Under the pieces are notes generated by a model. That model was not told the DNA's origin. It saw only the letters and a program-made list of their open reading frames with translations, and searched no databases. DNA of 35,247 nucleotides from Gammaproteobacteria bacterium (GTDB lineage: Bacteria; Pseudomonadota; Gammaproteobacteria; Pseudomonadales; Azotimanducaceae), in contig JAPPIX010000195.1 of NCBI GenBank assembly GCA_028820495.1, positions 1-35,247 on the forward strand. Direction: 5' to 3'. Numbering within the stretch: the first letter of the stretch is position 1; every line of letters begins with the position of its first letter. Position numbers and translations under genes: made by a program. This document shows, piece by piece, positions 16,768 through 26,402 of the stretch.

Positions 16768-18570
16768 TCAGTCGATCAACGCCTGGTAGGTGAAGCTGGT
16801 AAGCGACTCGCGCAGGCCGTAGGTTCCTCCGGGATAGACTTGGGTGAAGAACAATCCAATGAGCTGCTCCTTGGGGTCCACGAAAAAGTAGGTGTCGCCC
16901 CACCCAGCCCATTCGTACTGGCCCAGCGAGCCCGGCTTCCCTGATTCGGCAACATTCTCCAGCACGCCAAATCCCAGCGAGTAGCCGTATCCGGGCAACG
17001 CAGCCCGAATAAGCCCCAACTCAGCGTTCCCCACGACGGTGGCGGTGATGAGATCGATGGTCTTGCGCGAGACGATGCGCGCCCCGTCCAGCTCGCCGCC
17101 ACCCAGCATCATCTGGGCGAAGCGCAGGTAGTCGGAAACCGTGGAAACCAAGCCGCCGTTCGGGGAAAGAAACCGCCTGCCGGGCTGCCAACGCGCCATG
17201 TGGTCGGCGCGGGTCACGGCTTGCAGCGAACCCGGACCCGTGATGTCGTAGGAATTCGAGAAACGATGCAGCTTGTCTTCGGGAACGGCGAAGAAGGTGT
17301 CCTCCATGCCAAGCGGGTCCAGCACCCGCTCCGCAATGAAGTCATCGAGCGGCTGGCCGGAAGCGACCTCCAGCACCCGCGCGAGCACGTCGAACGAGAG
17401 GCCGTAAACGAAGACCTCCCCAGGATGTCCCGCGAGGGGCAGCCGCGCGATTCGCTGGGCGACCTCTTCGGCGGTTGGATTGCCTTCGTGGATCGAGGCC
17501 CTCGAGTAGATTTCAGCAATGGTCCTTTCGGCGAACAGGTCGCCCCCGGTGGCGATTCCCGCCGTCTGCGAAAGCAGTCGACCGAGCTTGGGCGCCGATG
17601 GGGGGTCTGCAAGTTCGGGCGCATCCGCGGTGCCGCCAACCAGGACCTTCACGTCGGCGAATTCAGGAACGTACTTGGAGATAGGATCCTGAAGGCTGAG
17701 CCGCCCTTCCTCGACCAGCGTCAGGGTCGCGACGGAAAACAGGGGCTTGGTCATGGAATGCAGACGATAGAGCGTATCCATCCGGGTCGGCTTGCGTTCC
17801 TCGATGTCGGCCCAGCCGATGGTTTCGAAGTAGGCGAGCTTGCCGAAACGGGAAACGGCAATGGTCGCTCCCGGAATCTTCCCGGCATGGACCATTGCTC
17901 TTGCGTAGTCGGCAAATCGAGCCAGGCGCTCGCTCGACAGCCCGACTTCTTCCGGCGTCACATCGGGCTCGCGCGCCAGACCCCCGGTGGCTTTGCCTCC
18001 GCCGACCAGCAGAGTTAGTAAACTAAAGCCCAAGAGCACTATCAGAACCGATGTTATCACTGGTCTGATTTTGTACTTCTCATACCACCGCAGGCCGCCG
18101 AGCTCCCGACGCTTCCCTCGCCTTCCGCACGCCCAGCCCAAATCCCACCGCTTCACGGTTAGAATCCACCGCCCCAAGAAGAAACCCGCTTCAAGCTTCG
18201 CCCGGTCCCAGTCATGCTTCAACAAAAGGCTGATCTGTCTCGCGAACCTATCGGCCTCTTCCTCTCTCTCCTTTGGTGGCTTAACAAGCTTCATGCCATT
18301 CAGGATCTTTCGGTCTTCAGGATCGAATGGGTTTAGGAGCGCGCGAAACTCGCCTTTTAGACGTAACAAAGCAGTTGCGTCGTCGAAGAGAATCGCGTCA
18401 TGCACCAGCAGTGCCTGCGCTCGGATCCTCTCACGCCATTTCGCCCGCTCCGCTGTAATGTGATCCGCTGCGATTCGCCGTTGGGAAATCGACCACGTAA
18501 CGATGGCCGTGAAGCCGACGCCCAACAACGTGATGAGCGCTACGACCAATGGCACCAATGCCTCCGTCAT
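16768..18570 (-). CDS. Two-TM membrane protein fused to a serine beta-lactamase-like hydrolase domain
   Basis: 600 residues in an unbroken frame. Residues 5-27 form a first membrane helix; 30-165 are a charged, probably cytoplasmic helical region ('SQRRIAADHITAERAKWRERIRA'); 170-190 form a second membrane helix. From about 205 a class C beta-lactamase/EstB-type serine hydrolase follows, with SMTK as the SxxK nucleophile box (S272, K275) and a YGL triad candidate in 'VFVYGLSFDVLARVLEVASG', predicted to face the periplasm. Stand-alone hydrolases of this family have a signal peptide and about 400 residues, so the N-terminal 190 residues look like a separate domain fused on. ATG overlaps the stop of the DUF4145 gene (ATGA), so the two are co-translated. 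Function unknown: peptidoglycan, ester or D-amino acid hydrolysis are all possible. The architecture is unusual to me. Confidence 0.8.
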   Translation of the reverse strand: MTEALVPLVVALITLLGVGFTAIVTWSISQRRIAADHITAERAKWRERIRAQALLVHDAILFDDATALLRLKGEFRALLNPFDPEDRKILNGMKLVKPPKEREEEADRFARQISLLLKHDWDRAKLEAGFFLGRWILTVKRWDLGWACGRRGKRRELGGLRWYEKYKIRPVITSVLIVLLGFSLLTLLVGGGKATGGLAREPDVTPEEVGLSSERLARFADYARAMVHAGKIPGATIAVSRFGKLAYFETIGWADIEERKPTRMDTLYRLHSMTKPLFSVATLTLVEEGRLSLQDPISKYVPEFADVKVLVGGTADAPELADPPSAPKLGRLLSQTAGIATGGDLFAERTIAEIYSRASIHEGNPTAEEVAQRIARLPLAGHPGEVFVYGLSFDVLARVLEVASGQPLDDFIAERVLDPLGMEDTFFAVPEDKLHRFSNSYDITGPGSLQAVTRADHMARWQPGRRFLSPNGGLVSTVSDYLRFAQMMLGGGELDGARIVSRKTIDLITATVVGNAELGLIRAALPGYGYSLGFGVLENVAESGKPGSLGQYEWAGWGDTYFFVDPKEQLIGLFFTQVYPGGTYGLRESLTSFTYQALID

Positions 18571-19292
18571 GGCTGTTGCTGTTCGTTAGGTTGAGATGGC
18601 TGCCCACACCGCTTCGCGCACTTGCTTTTAACCGCGGTATCTCGACCTTTGTCAGTTTTCCGCCCACCAGTCCTGATTCCTTTGGAGAGGTGCGGCACGA
18701 TGTAGATGACCCGCAGCATTGACTCCGCTACCACGAGAGCGGCGAGAACTTCGTCGCGGCGAGGTCGCGAGATTTCGTGGGCAACCTTATTCCCCATGAA
18801 CCGCAGCCTATGCAGGACCTTTGACTGCTTTGTCGACAACACCCCGCGATCTGTTAGACCATCGATCAGCACTTTCAGGTTTCTCGCACTAACTCCCTGT
18901 TGCTTGCAAATCGCCTCGATCAACGCCCTTAGTCCTATTGCAGCCAGCAATAGCAGGTCACTGTTGATCGACTTGACCACCTCAAGATAGATGGCCCTCA
19001 CCCTAATCGGGAAGAGAAAGTAGTTGTCGAGCGGCTTCTGTTCGCCTTCAGGAGTTGGATACACGTCCCACTCCGGCACCATCCGATCCAGCCCGTGATC
19101 GTAGGTATCCTCGGTCTCAGTTGCCGTAGCATAGCAGTACGTTTCGCATCCCGCGCACTGTGCGAGATAGTGCGTCCTGCTCCAAATCCCATCGTCCGGG
19201 TCAGCCTCTTCCCTCGCCTTGCACAACACAGAGTGATTCGTCTTACGAGAACACCTCCTACAGTAGATCAGCTCAATCTCGCCTGTCGCCAA
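18567..19292 (-). CDS. DUF4145 domain-containing protein with N-terminal zinc ribbon
   Basis: 241 residues. The start is TTG at 19292, supported by GGAG eight bases upstream; no in-frame ATG competes. The N-terminus has paired cysteines (C-x-x-C at 'YCRRC' and 'CAGC') forming a likely zinc ribbon. The C-terminal half is DUF4145: 'IYLEVVKSINSDLLLLAAIGLRALIEAICKQQGV', 'NLKVLIDGLTDRGVLS', 'VLHRLRFMGNKVAHEISRPRRDEV'. DUF4145 domains occur as stand-alone proteins and attached to restriction enzymes and other defence effectors; their role is unclear. The tail is basic and Gln-rich. It is upstream of, and translationally coupled to, the TM/beta-lactamase protein. Confidence 0.85.
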   Translation of the reverse strand: MATGEIELIYCRRCSRKTNHSVLCKAREEADPDDGIWSRTHYLAQCAGCETYCYATATETEDTYDHGLDRMVPEWDVYPTPEGEQKPLDNYFLFPIRVRAIYLEVVKSINSDLLLLAAIGLRALIEAICKQQGVSARNLKVLIDGLTDRGVLSTKQSKVLHRLRFMGNKVAHEISRPRRDEVLAALVVAESMLRVIYIVPHLSKGIRTGGRKTDKGRDTAVKSKCAKRCGQPSQPNEQQQP

Positions 19293-19637
19293 GTTACTGT
19301 CTCCATGAAAATCAAACCAAGTGTGAGCATACGCCCTTTTCCGTCATCGATGCAGCGTGTGCCACGCTGAAAGGCAACACTCCTCCGGTTGATCAAGTCT
19401 GTCGCGATGAGTATGTGGATACTCCCAAAGTCGCAATCTCGACTCTGCCGCCGACCTGCGTCCCATTTGCCTTCGGCGAACCGACTCCCCCGCGACCTCG
19501 ACCCGTTCGGGCAAATGCCACCAAAGCCCGCACCCTCAGGCACCAAATGTCCGCCTTCTCTAAATCGACGACAGGTTGGTTGCCGTCCGCTCCAGCGATC
19601 TCAACAAACCTGAACTGAGCCGCACAGGACAATCACT
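19293..19637. other. Intergenic region left of the IS element
   Basis: 345 bp between the DUF4145 start and the IS. Overlapping minus-strand frames cross it but none shows family resemblance or codon pattern convincing enough to call. It should contain the promoter for the DUF4145 operon. No terminator or repeat recognised. Confidence 0.4.
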
Positions 19638-19641
19638 CTAG

Positions 19642-19657
19642 CCCGGATATTGCACGA
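19642..19657 (+). repeat. IS left terminal inverted repeat
   Basis: CCCGGATATTGCACGA, matching the reverse complement of 21220-21235 at 14 of 16 positions. Confidence 0.8.
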
Positions 19658-19728
19658 TCGTAGTTGAAGGACGGCGGAATGCCCTTGATAATCAGGGTGT
19701 TAGGTTCCATCTTACGAGGACACCCGCC

Positions 19729-21054
19729 GTGCCAAAACGTTACCACAACGTCATTCGTTTCACATCCTCCGGAAGGCGACGCGTCGAGGCCGAGTTCACG
19801 GGCGCGGAGGTCACCGCCAACGGCGGCGCCCCGCTGCTGGCCGAGGCCGACCGGCGCCTGGGGCTGACGGAGGCGGCGGCCCGGGCGATGGGCGACGACC
19901 GGCGGCGCAAAAGCGTGGTGCATTCCACCATTTCCATCGTGCGGCAGCGCCTGCACGCCCTGGTCCTAGGGCACGAGGACCTCAACGACCACGGTGCGCT
20001 GCGGCGCGACGCGGCGCTGCAGGCGGCGGCGGGGCGGGACGGCGAGCTGGCCAGCCCGTCAACGCTGTGCCGGTTCGAGCGGCGGTCGTCGCCTTCGGAG
20101 GCGGCGGCGCTGCATGGGGTTTTGTTCGATCAGTTCGTGCAGGCCCACCCGGTCCCGCCGAAGCGCGTGGTGCTGGACTTCGACGCCACCGACATCCTTC
20201 TGCACGGGATGCAGGCGGGCCGCCATTGGCACGGCCACTACCGAAACTACTGCTACCTGCCGCTTTACGTGTTCGCGGGACGGCACCTGCTGGTGGCGGC
20301 GCTGCAGCCGAGCGACCGGGACGCGGCGTGGCGGGCGGGCGCCGTGCTGGCCCTGCTGGTCAAGGCGCTGCGCGCCGAGTGGCCGGGGGTGGAGGTGGTG
20401 TTCCGGGCCGACTCCGGCTTCTGCCGCCGGCGCATCCTGCGCTGGTGCGAGTCCCGGGGCGTCGGCTACGTGGTGGGGCTGCCGTCCAACAGCGTCCTGG
20501 CGAGGCTCGCCGCCCCGGCCGTGGAGGCGGCCGCCGCGCTGCACCGCCTCAACGGCGGCAAGCAGCGCCTCTTTGACGACTTCGAGTACGCCGCAGGCGC
20601 CTGGCCGCGCCGGCGGCGGGTCGTCGTCAAGGCGGAGCACACCGGCCTGGGCCCCAACACCCGCTTCGTGGTCACCAACCTGGACATGGCCGACGGCCCG
20701 CAGGGGCTCTACGACGGCATGTACTGCGAGCGCGGCGACATGGAGAACCGCATCAAGGACCAGCAGCTGGGCCTGTTCGCCGACCGGGCCTCGTCGAGCG
20801 ACTTCGACGCCAACCAGCTCCGCCTGCTCCTCAGCGGCCTCGCATACACCCTCATCGAGGGGATGCGCCGCATGGCCCTGGAGGCGACCGAGCTGGCCAA
20901 GGCGTCGCCGAACACCATCCGGCTGACTCTGCTCAAGGTGGGTGCCGTGGTCCTGTCCAACACCCGCCGGGTGCGCCTGTTGATGAGCCGCTCGCACCCC
21001 AACCAGGCCCTGTTCCGCCGCGTCGCCGCCGCCCTCGCCGCGCAGCCGCCCTGA
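19729..21054 (+). CDS. IS1380-family DDE transposase
   Basis: 441 residues from a GTG at 19729 with GAGGA eight bases upstream. Catalytic triad candidates are in the expected family motifs: 'VLDFDATD' (D150/D152), 'FRADSGFCRR' (D228) and 'YCERGDMENRIKDQQLGLFADR' (E339). The N-terminus has the usual 'GLTEAAARAM.D.R....V.HS....RQRLHALVLGHEDLNDH' DNA-binding region. No frameshift or early stop, so the element may be active. The coding sequence is extremely GC-rich and generates long antisense frames that are not genes. Confidence 0.95.
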   Translation: MPKRYHNVIRFTSSGRRRVEAEFTGAEVTANGGAPLLAEADRRLGLTEAAARAMGDDRRRKSVVHSTISIVRQRLHALVLGHEDLNDHGALRRDAALQAAAGRDGELASPSTLCRFERRSSPSEAAALHGVLFDQFVQAHPVPPKRVVLDFDATDILLHGMQAGRHWHGHYRNYCYLPLYVFAGRHLLVAALQPSDRDAAWRAGAVLALLVKALRAEWPGVEVVFRADSGFCRRRILRWCESRGVGYVVGLPSNSVLARLAAPAVEAAAALHRLNGGKQRLFDDFEYAAGAWPRRRRVVVKAEHTGLGPNTRFVVTNLDMADGPQGLYDGMYCERGDMENRIKDQQLGLFADRASSSDFDANQLRLLLSGLAYTLIEGMRRMALEATELAKASPNTIRLTLLKVGAVVLSNTRRVRLLMSRSHPNQALFRRVAAALAAQPP

Positions 21055-21219
21055 TCCCCCCTGAGCGCTGTCCCCGGCGCGTCGATAAAGCATGGGGGTT
21101 GGGGGAACTGCGCCCGGAGCGCGCCAAGTGGCTTGGAATGTGGCATCCGAAGGGCCTGCCCCGTCCGAGAACGCCAAGCGGCGTGACAAAGCCCGCCCGA
21201 CTCTCTTAGTCTCGACAAC

Positions 21220-21235
21220 TCATGCAACATCCGGG
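21220..21235 (-). repeat. IS right terminal inverted repeat
   Basis: On the minus strand CCCGGATGTTGCATGA, the partner of 19642-19657; followed by CTAG at 21236-21239. Confidence 0.8.
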
Positions 21236-21239
21236 CTAG

Positions 21240-22005
21240 GGTAGGCCGCGCCGCCGGATTCGGGCGCAGTACCACAACCACACACGCCTGTCGTCGCGTC
21301 CTAAGCCTACCACTAAGGGATCGTTGTGTGGGTCACGGCTGCCGCGATGACAATCATCGTCACCCTGACTGGCTAAGCGGCGTACCACCAGTCCCAATCC
21401 AACGTGAAGCGGCGTCAGATCGCCTTGTGTGTGCTTATCCCGATCCAACGCATCCACCACCGCCTCCACCCGTCTAGGACACTTTTTGTTGGGCTCGACG
21501 GCCCAACGCCCCCACACGCAAAGCGCCGCAGCCGACCCGCGCTGAACGTCCACATCGATCATGACGTTGCGCCCGGTCAGGCGGAGGAGCGGCATATCGA
21601 GGGGGCCACATCTACTTCTCTGAGCGTACGCGGACGCACAGAATGGTGAGGTCTTCGGCCGCTTCCGCGCCGAAGTTGTCCTGCTGCGCTCAGTTCGCCG
21701 AAGTGCAGCGCCATTTCCGATCAGTGTCGCTCGGGGCCCGCGGCCGACCGCTTGCCCTAACTAGCCGCCGACCAGTACCGCCATCCCTGCGTGCTACCTA
21801 CGCTTTCTCGCCACTCAGAGCGTCTTTGGTGTCGCTCCATGCCCGCAATCCTGTTAGGATGCCCCGCGAGCAACCTTGCGAGGTCCTGGCTGCCAACGGC
21901 GGACCGCCCCACGGTGGAGGAAAGCCTGCCTTGACGCACAAAGCCCAGCACACGGACGCTACCCTCCCCGCGTTTGAGGACAGCAAAGTGCCCCCAAGGC
22001 AAACC
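21240..22005. other. Intergenic region upstream of sspB
   Basis: About 770 bp between the IS and sspB. The sspB frame stays open 121 codons upstream of the chosen start, and a 119-codon minus-strand frame ends at the IS border, but neither has recognisable homology or a plausible composition. It probably holds the ssp promoter together with degraded sequence. No RNA gene or clear hairpin terminator found. Confidence 0.4.
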
Positions 22006-22917
22006 ATGCGTTTTCAACCGGACCACGTAACCTTCGGCCGCCACGAGACGTTTCACCTCCGTTTCGGCTGGATTGCCAAGGGCCTAAACGCCTTGAAGCA
22101 AAATCCTGCCATCTTCTCTCGGGAAGACGCTACCGTTGACCTAGGTGTCGGGAAAAACATGGTTTCCTCCATGCGGTACTGGCTCCAAGCGGCTCAGCTA
22201 GTTCGTCCCTTACCCGAAGGCAGGGGATACGCAGAGACCAAACTTGCTCAAGTTGCCTTCGGAGAGGAAGGCGACCCGTTCTTCGAAGATGACGCGACGA
22301 TTTGGCTCATTCATTGGCTCTTGGCGTCAAATCCCACCGGCGCCACCACCATTTACTGGTTCTTCAACCACTTCCACAAGCCCGCATTCAGTTCGGACGA
22401 AGTGTCAGCAGAGCTATCGAACTACGTCCGCCGCGAAGCCGTGAAGCGAACGTCCCCGACAACGCTCGTGCGCGACGTGACCATGCTGTTGCGGATGTAC
22501 ACGCGCACGGCCTCGTCCTCCCGAATCGCGCTGGAAGACACACTTGACTCTCCTTTGTCGCTGCTAGACCTACTCCACCGGGTAGATGCTCACCACCTTA
22601 GTTGCACTCCCCAGTCCCGGTATGATCTCCCGCTACCCGTCTTCGCGTTCGCGATCTCCGAAGCTTTCGGCCAGCTAAACTCGCCACATGTCGCGATCCA
22701 AGACCTCATGTATAGCGGCACGAACCATTGCGCCCCTGGAGCAGTGTTCCGGATGACCGAGGAGGGCCTCACACACAAAATTGAGGAGCTTTGTGAGTTG
22801 TCGCCGTCGGACTTTCGATTCGATCGCACAGCTGGCGTGTATCAGCTCTATTGCCTCCGTCCTACCGCCCCATTGGAACATTTTCGAGACCGCCACAATC
22901 GACGGGTGGCCGCGTGA
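22006..22917 (+). CDS. sspB: DUF4007 family protein, SspB of single-strand phosphorothioation system
   Basis: 303 residues from the ATG at 22006 (AAGG six bases upstream); a GTG at 21988 with GAGGA spaced seven bases is the alternative. The N-terminus 'FGRHETFHLRFGWIAKGLNAL' is the hallmark of DUF4007, followed by 'VDLGVGKNMVSSMRYWLQAAQLV', which looks like an HTH, and 'ATIWLIHWLLASNPTGATTIYWFFNHF'. In Ssp systems the DUF4007 protein SspB is a DNA-nicking component that works with SspC and SspD to place a phosphorothioate in one DNA strand. Identification rests on the domain and on the diagnostic order DUF4007 - large ATPase - PAPS-reductase-like gene. Its stop overlaps the sspC start. The cysteine desulfurase SspA is not encoded here; a housekeeping IscS may serve. 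Confidence 0.85.
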   Translation: MRFQPDHVTFGRHETFHLRFGWIAKGLNALKQNPAIFSREDATVDLGVGKNMVSSMRYWLQAAQLVRPLPEGRGYAETKLAQVAFGEEGDPFFEDDATIWLIHWLLASNPTGATTIYWFFNHFHKPAFSSDEVSAELSNYVRREAVKRTSPTTLVRDVTMLLRMYTRTASSSRIALEDTLDSPLSLLDLLHRVDAHHLSCTPQSRYDLPLPVFAFAISEAFGQLNSPHVAIQDLMYSGTNHCAPGAVFRMTEEGLTHKIEELCELSPSDFRFDRTAGVYQLYCLRPTAPLEHFRDRHNRRVAA

Positions 22918-25900
22918 ACCTCGCCCAACGAATCAGCGTCAACGCCCGGTATACAAGGTCCACGAACGTAGAACGTGATCGAGGCTCCAGGACACTCATA
23001 GAGGCATACCTCCCAAGCCCTGGGGGCGTCGAACTCCTAGACGCTATCGCTGAAACGCTCGGCGACTCAGACGCGCCCCGCGCTTGGAGCGTTGTCGGGC
23101 CCTACGGCGCAGGGAAGTCGTCGTTCGCCTTGTTCCTGCATGAACTCCTCGGTGCCGGCCAAGTAAAGAAATCTGCGCAGACGGTTCTCGCAAAAGAGAG
23201 TCGGCGCGTTGCTCGGCGGTTTGCAAATCAGCGCCCTTGGTGTCGTGTCGTGTTGCAGGGCAGCGAGGAGCCCCTCCCGAAACGACTCATTTCAGCGTTG
23301 GATGACGCCGCCGTTTCCTATTGGGCGGGGCGACTAGGCCGCAAACCCGCAGTTCTTGAACGGATCCGCGCGGCGCGGGAATGCGGCAACTTGCCAGAAA
23401 GCGATCTGCTCGGGCTGATCGACGACCTGCAGGACGCGCTTGAGCAATCGGGAGCCGGAGGTCTGCTCTTGCTGTTCGACGAACTCGGCAAGTTTCTTGA
23501 ATATGAAGCCCGACAAGGCGGTGGCGGGATTTTTCTGCTCCAGCAGCTCGCGGAACGAGCCTTCAAAGGCGGCCCTACGAATCTTGTAATCCTCGTATTG
23601 CTGCATCAAGGGTTCGATCTCTACGCCCGAGGTCTCGGCGAGAGTCTGAGGAGCGACTGGACAAAAGTACAAGGCCGCTTCCAGAACGTCCCTTTCGTCG
23701 AACCGCCGGAACAGACTCTGCGCCTCCTCGCCACGGCTTTCGATAACAATCTGACAGAGCCACAAGACCGACAGGTTCGACAACGTGCCAAGGGGTTTGC
23801 CAAGGCACTGAGCGCCGCGAATGCGCTTCCACCGACATTGAACGCGGGCGAAGCTGCTGACTTATTCGCGCGCTGCTATCCCATCCACCCCATCGCACTT
23901 CTCCTCCTCCCCGACCTCTGTCATCGTTTCGCGCAGAACGAGCGAACTCTGTTCACTTATCTAGCCAGCCGAGAGCCGCATGGTTTTCGCGATGCAATCG
24001 CTTCGCTCAACAAGGTCGGCGAGTGGCTGCATCCCGCCTCAATCTATGACTATTTCACAAGCAATCAACCCGCCGTGCTCTCCGACCCGCTCAATCACCG
24101 CCGTTGGGTGGAGGTAGTCACTGCGGTCGAACGCGCTGACTCAATCGATGCCGCCCATGACAGGGCGCTTGGCCAGCCCTCCGATTCCGCTCTAGCAAAA
24201 GCAATAGGCCTGCTCAACCTAGTCTCCCGGGCAGGCGGATTAAGAGCATCCGAGCCTGTGCTCCGTCTTCTCACTCCCCGCGGGTCAGCATTCCGCACCA
24301 TCATCCAACGTCTGCGGAAAGCATCCGTGATCCAGTATCGGAAGTTCAGCGATGAATACCGGGTCTGGCAGGGTACTGACTTCGACATCGACGAACGCAC
24401 CACAATAGAAGCGGACAAGCTAGGATTTTTCAGCTTGGCGCAGGCCCTCAGAACCCGCAACGCCATCCCAGCCGTCGTAGCGCGACGCCACTCCATAGAA
24501 AAAGGCTCTCTCCGCTACTTCAACATCGAATTCGCCGATCCTGACGCACGGTCACTAGCGAACGACGGGGACGACTCTGTCTCACAGCGAACCCCTCCTC
24601 GCATTGTTTTCGTCCTTTCTGAGCGCCGGGACCACGAACAGGCATTCCACGCGATGCGTGCCGATGCTGCAGAAGGAGAACTCTGGGCGCTGTATCGTGA
24701 CGGCGCAACAATTCGTGCCGCCATTGCCGATGTGCTGAGTTTAGAGGCCGTCCAGAGAACGGCCCAAGAGCTTGCCTCCGACCCCGTAGCAGCCCGGGAA
24801 GTTCGTGAGCGCATAAATGCCGCGCGAGTCGCCGAGCACGACGCGGTCAAACTTCTCCTCGGCGACCCCGCCCAGTCCCAATGGTACGACGGACCCCATC
24901 GTCTCGACATCCCCAATCGCCGATGTCTCCAGTTCGAGTTGTCACGCATTATGGACCGCGTTTACAAAGACAGCCCGATCATCCGCAATGAACTGATCAA
25001 TCGGAACCGCCTCTCCCCCCAAGCCGCTGCTGCTCGGAACAAGCTCTTCCAACACATGCTCGACATGCGAACACAGCCAGACCTCGGCATCGATAAGTAT
25101 CCCCCGGAACGCGCGATTTATCGGTCCATACTGCAGGCTGGGGGATTGCACATTGAGACACCACAAGATTGGACCTTTGTTCCGCCTGTCGATGACTCTG
25201 ACATTTTGCGGCTCCGCCCTACATGGGACCGGCTAGACGACTTGATGGCCAGTTCAGAAGAGACGCCGATTACGATCGAATCGCTAAGTGATTCTCTAGC
25301 GGCTCCGCCAATTGGCCTCAGACGAGGAGTCTTCCCGATCCTCTTCCTACATTACTACCTCCTTCACCGATACGAGATTGCCCTTTATGAAGACGGCACT
25401 TACGTGCCGAAACTCAACTATGAGCATCTCGAACGCCTCGTCCGACGACCGGATCTACATTCGGCACAGCGTTTCAGGATCGCCGGTGTCCGCGCAGAGC
25501 TTTTCGACGAATATTGCCGCGCCCTGTTCGACCGACGTCTCGACACCGCTGATCCGCTACAGCTCGCACGCGCAATGGTCCAGTTCGTCGATGGGCTGGA
25601 CGAGTACACTCTGAAGACCCGTCGCCTTTCGCCCGATACTCTACTCGTCCGCGAGGCTCTTTACTTGGCCAAGTCACCTCAAAAGCTACTCTTCGAAGCC
25701 TTGCCTCGTGCCTGCGGCTACGGGTCGAATGACGACCTCAACGGATTCGGAGAAAAACTCCAAAACGCACTACGTGAACTCAGGAACGCCCAGTCCGATC
25801 TCTTCGAAGAGATGCGCCGGGCATTCTGCATGGCTTTCGACACCGATGAAACGACCCCACTCTCCCTCCTGCGAGAAAAGCTCCGCAGCAGGGCCGAAGG

Positions 25901-26402
25901 TTTGGACCGTTATACGATTGACACCGAGGGACTGCGCAGCTTCGTTCTCCGAGTCGCGAACCGCAGCCCTGACGATGATGGGGACTGGTTTGCCGGGGTT
26001 CTCCGAATCCTCGGTCGCAAGCCCACGGAAAAGTGGACCGACCAAGACCGTGCAACCGCTGAGTACCGCCTAGCGGAGTTCGCAGCTCGACACCTCGACC
26101 TTGAGAAGCTTAGGTTGCATTTCGGAGCATCGTCTCAACACGGCGGCGCCCACGAAGCGATCCTAGTCAAGCTCATCAGCACAACCGATGGCGAATTCGA
26201 AGAGGTGGTGGTTCTCAACGCCGACAAGGACAGAGCGATTAAGGAAACGCTCCGTGACATCGAAGCCAAACTTGCCACCATCGATGACGACGATCTTCAG
26301 ATTGCTCTCATAGCACGTCTGTCGAGCCACCTCCTCTCTGCCTACCGTGAAGCCCGCCTATCTACATCTAGGGAACAAGGTGAACTCAGAAGATCGCAAT
26401 AG
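22914..26402 (+). CDS. sspC: Large P-loop ATPase, SspC of single-strand phosphorothioation system
   Basis: 1162 residues from the GTG at 22914, which overlaps the sspB stop (GTGA) and has GGTGG upstream. Walker A is GPYGAGKSS (about 62-70) and Walker B LLLLFDE (about 184-190), followed by 'LGKFLEYEA'; the early part 'RYTRSTNVERD' and the arrangement of a P-loop close to the N-terminus with a very long helical C-terminal region recall BrxC/PglY-type large ATPases. As the middle gene between DUF4007 and the PAPS-reductase-like protein it corresponds to SspC, whose ATPase activity is needed for modification. The C-terminal 900 residues show no motif I can name. Composition matches sspB and sspD. 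Confidence 0.82.
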   Translation: MNLAQRISVNARYTRSTNVERDRGSRTLIEAYLPSPGGVELLDAIAETLGDSDAPRAWSVVGPYGAGKSSFALFLHELLGAGQVKKSAQTVLAKESRRVARRFANQRPWCRVVLQGSEEPLPKRLISALDDAAVSYWAGRLGRKPAVLERIRAARECGNLPESDLLGLIDDLQDALEQSGAGGLLLLFDELGKFLEYEARQGGGGIFLLQQLAERAFKGGPTNLVILVLLHQGFDLYARGLGESLRSDWTKVQGRFQNVPFVEPPEQTLRLLATAFDNNLTEPQDRQVRQRAKGFAKALSAANALPPTLNAGEAADLFARCYPIHPIALLLLPDLCHRFAQNERTLFTYLASREPHGFRDAIASLNKVGEWLHPASIYDYFTSNQPAVLSDPLNHRRWVEVVTAVERADSIDAAHDRALGQPSDSALAKAIGLLNLVSRAGGLRASEPVLRLLTPRGSAFRTIIQRLRKASVIQYRKFSDEYRVWQGTDFDIDERTTIEADKLGFFSLAQALRTRNAIPAVVARRHSIEKGSLRYFNIEFADPDARSLANDGDDSVSQRTPPRIVFVLSERRDHEQAFHAMRADAAEGELWALYRDGATIRAAIADVLSLEAVQRTAQELASDPVAAREVRERINAARVAEHDAVKLLLGDPAQSQWYDGPHRLDIPNRRCLQFELSRIMDRVYKDSPIIRNELINRNRLSPQAAAARNKLFQHMLDMRTQPDLGIDKYPPERAIYRSILQAGGLHIETPQDWTFVPPVDDSDILRLRPTWDRLDDLMASSEETPITIESLSDSLAAPPIGLRRGVFPILFLHYYLLHRYEIALYEDGTYVPKLNYEHLERLVRRPDLHSAQRFRIAGVRAELFDEYCRALFDRRLDTADPLQLARAMVQFVDGLDEYTLKTRRLSPDTLLVREALYLAKSPQKLLFEALPRACGYGSNDDLNGFGEKLQNALRELRNAQSDLFEEMRRAFCMAFDTDETTPLSLLREKLRSRAEGLDRYTIDTEGLRSFVLRVANRSPDDDGDWFAGVLRILGRKPTEKWTDQDRATAEYRLAEFAARHLDLEKLRLHFGASSQHGGAHEAILVKLISTTDGEFEEVVVLNADKDRAIKETLRDIEAKLATIDDDDLQIALIARLSSHLLSAYREARLSTSREQGELRRSQ

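Larger units (their letters stand above)
19638..21239 (+). mobile_element. Complete IS1380-family insertion sequence, flanked by CTAG
   Basis: Terminal inverted repeats at 19642-19657 and 21220-21235 (CCCGGATATTGCACGA versus CCCGGATGTTGCATGA read inward; 14 of 16 identical). Both ends are bordered by CTAG (19638-19641 and 21236-21239), fitting the 4-bp target duplication of this family; the CTAG could also be read as part of the repeat. One intact transposase lies inside. Its GC content is visibly higher than that of both flanks. It sits between the DUF4145 operon and the ssp genes without interrupting a recognisable gene. Confidence 0.88.

Noticed and set aside
20059-21189. 376-codon minus-strand ORF opposite the transposase
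   Set aside because: Mirror frame of the extremely GC-rich IS gene; the plus strand holds the intact DDE motifs.
21236-21595. 119-codon minus-strand ORF adjoining the IS right end
   Set aside because: Its stop comes from the CTAG border sequence, which would be present without the IS, and the protein shows no family resemblance or ribosome site.
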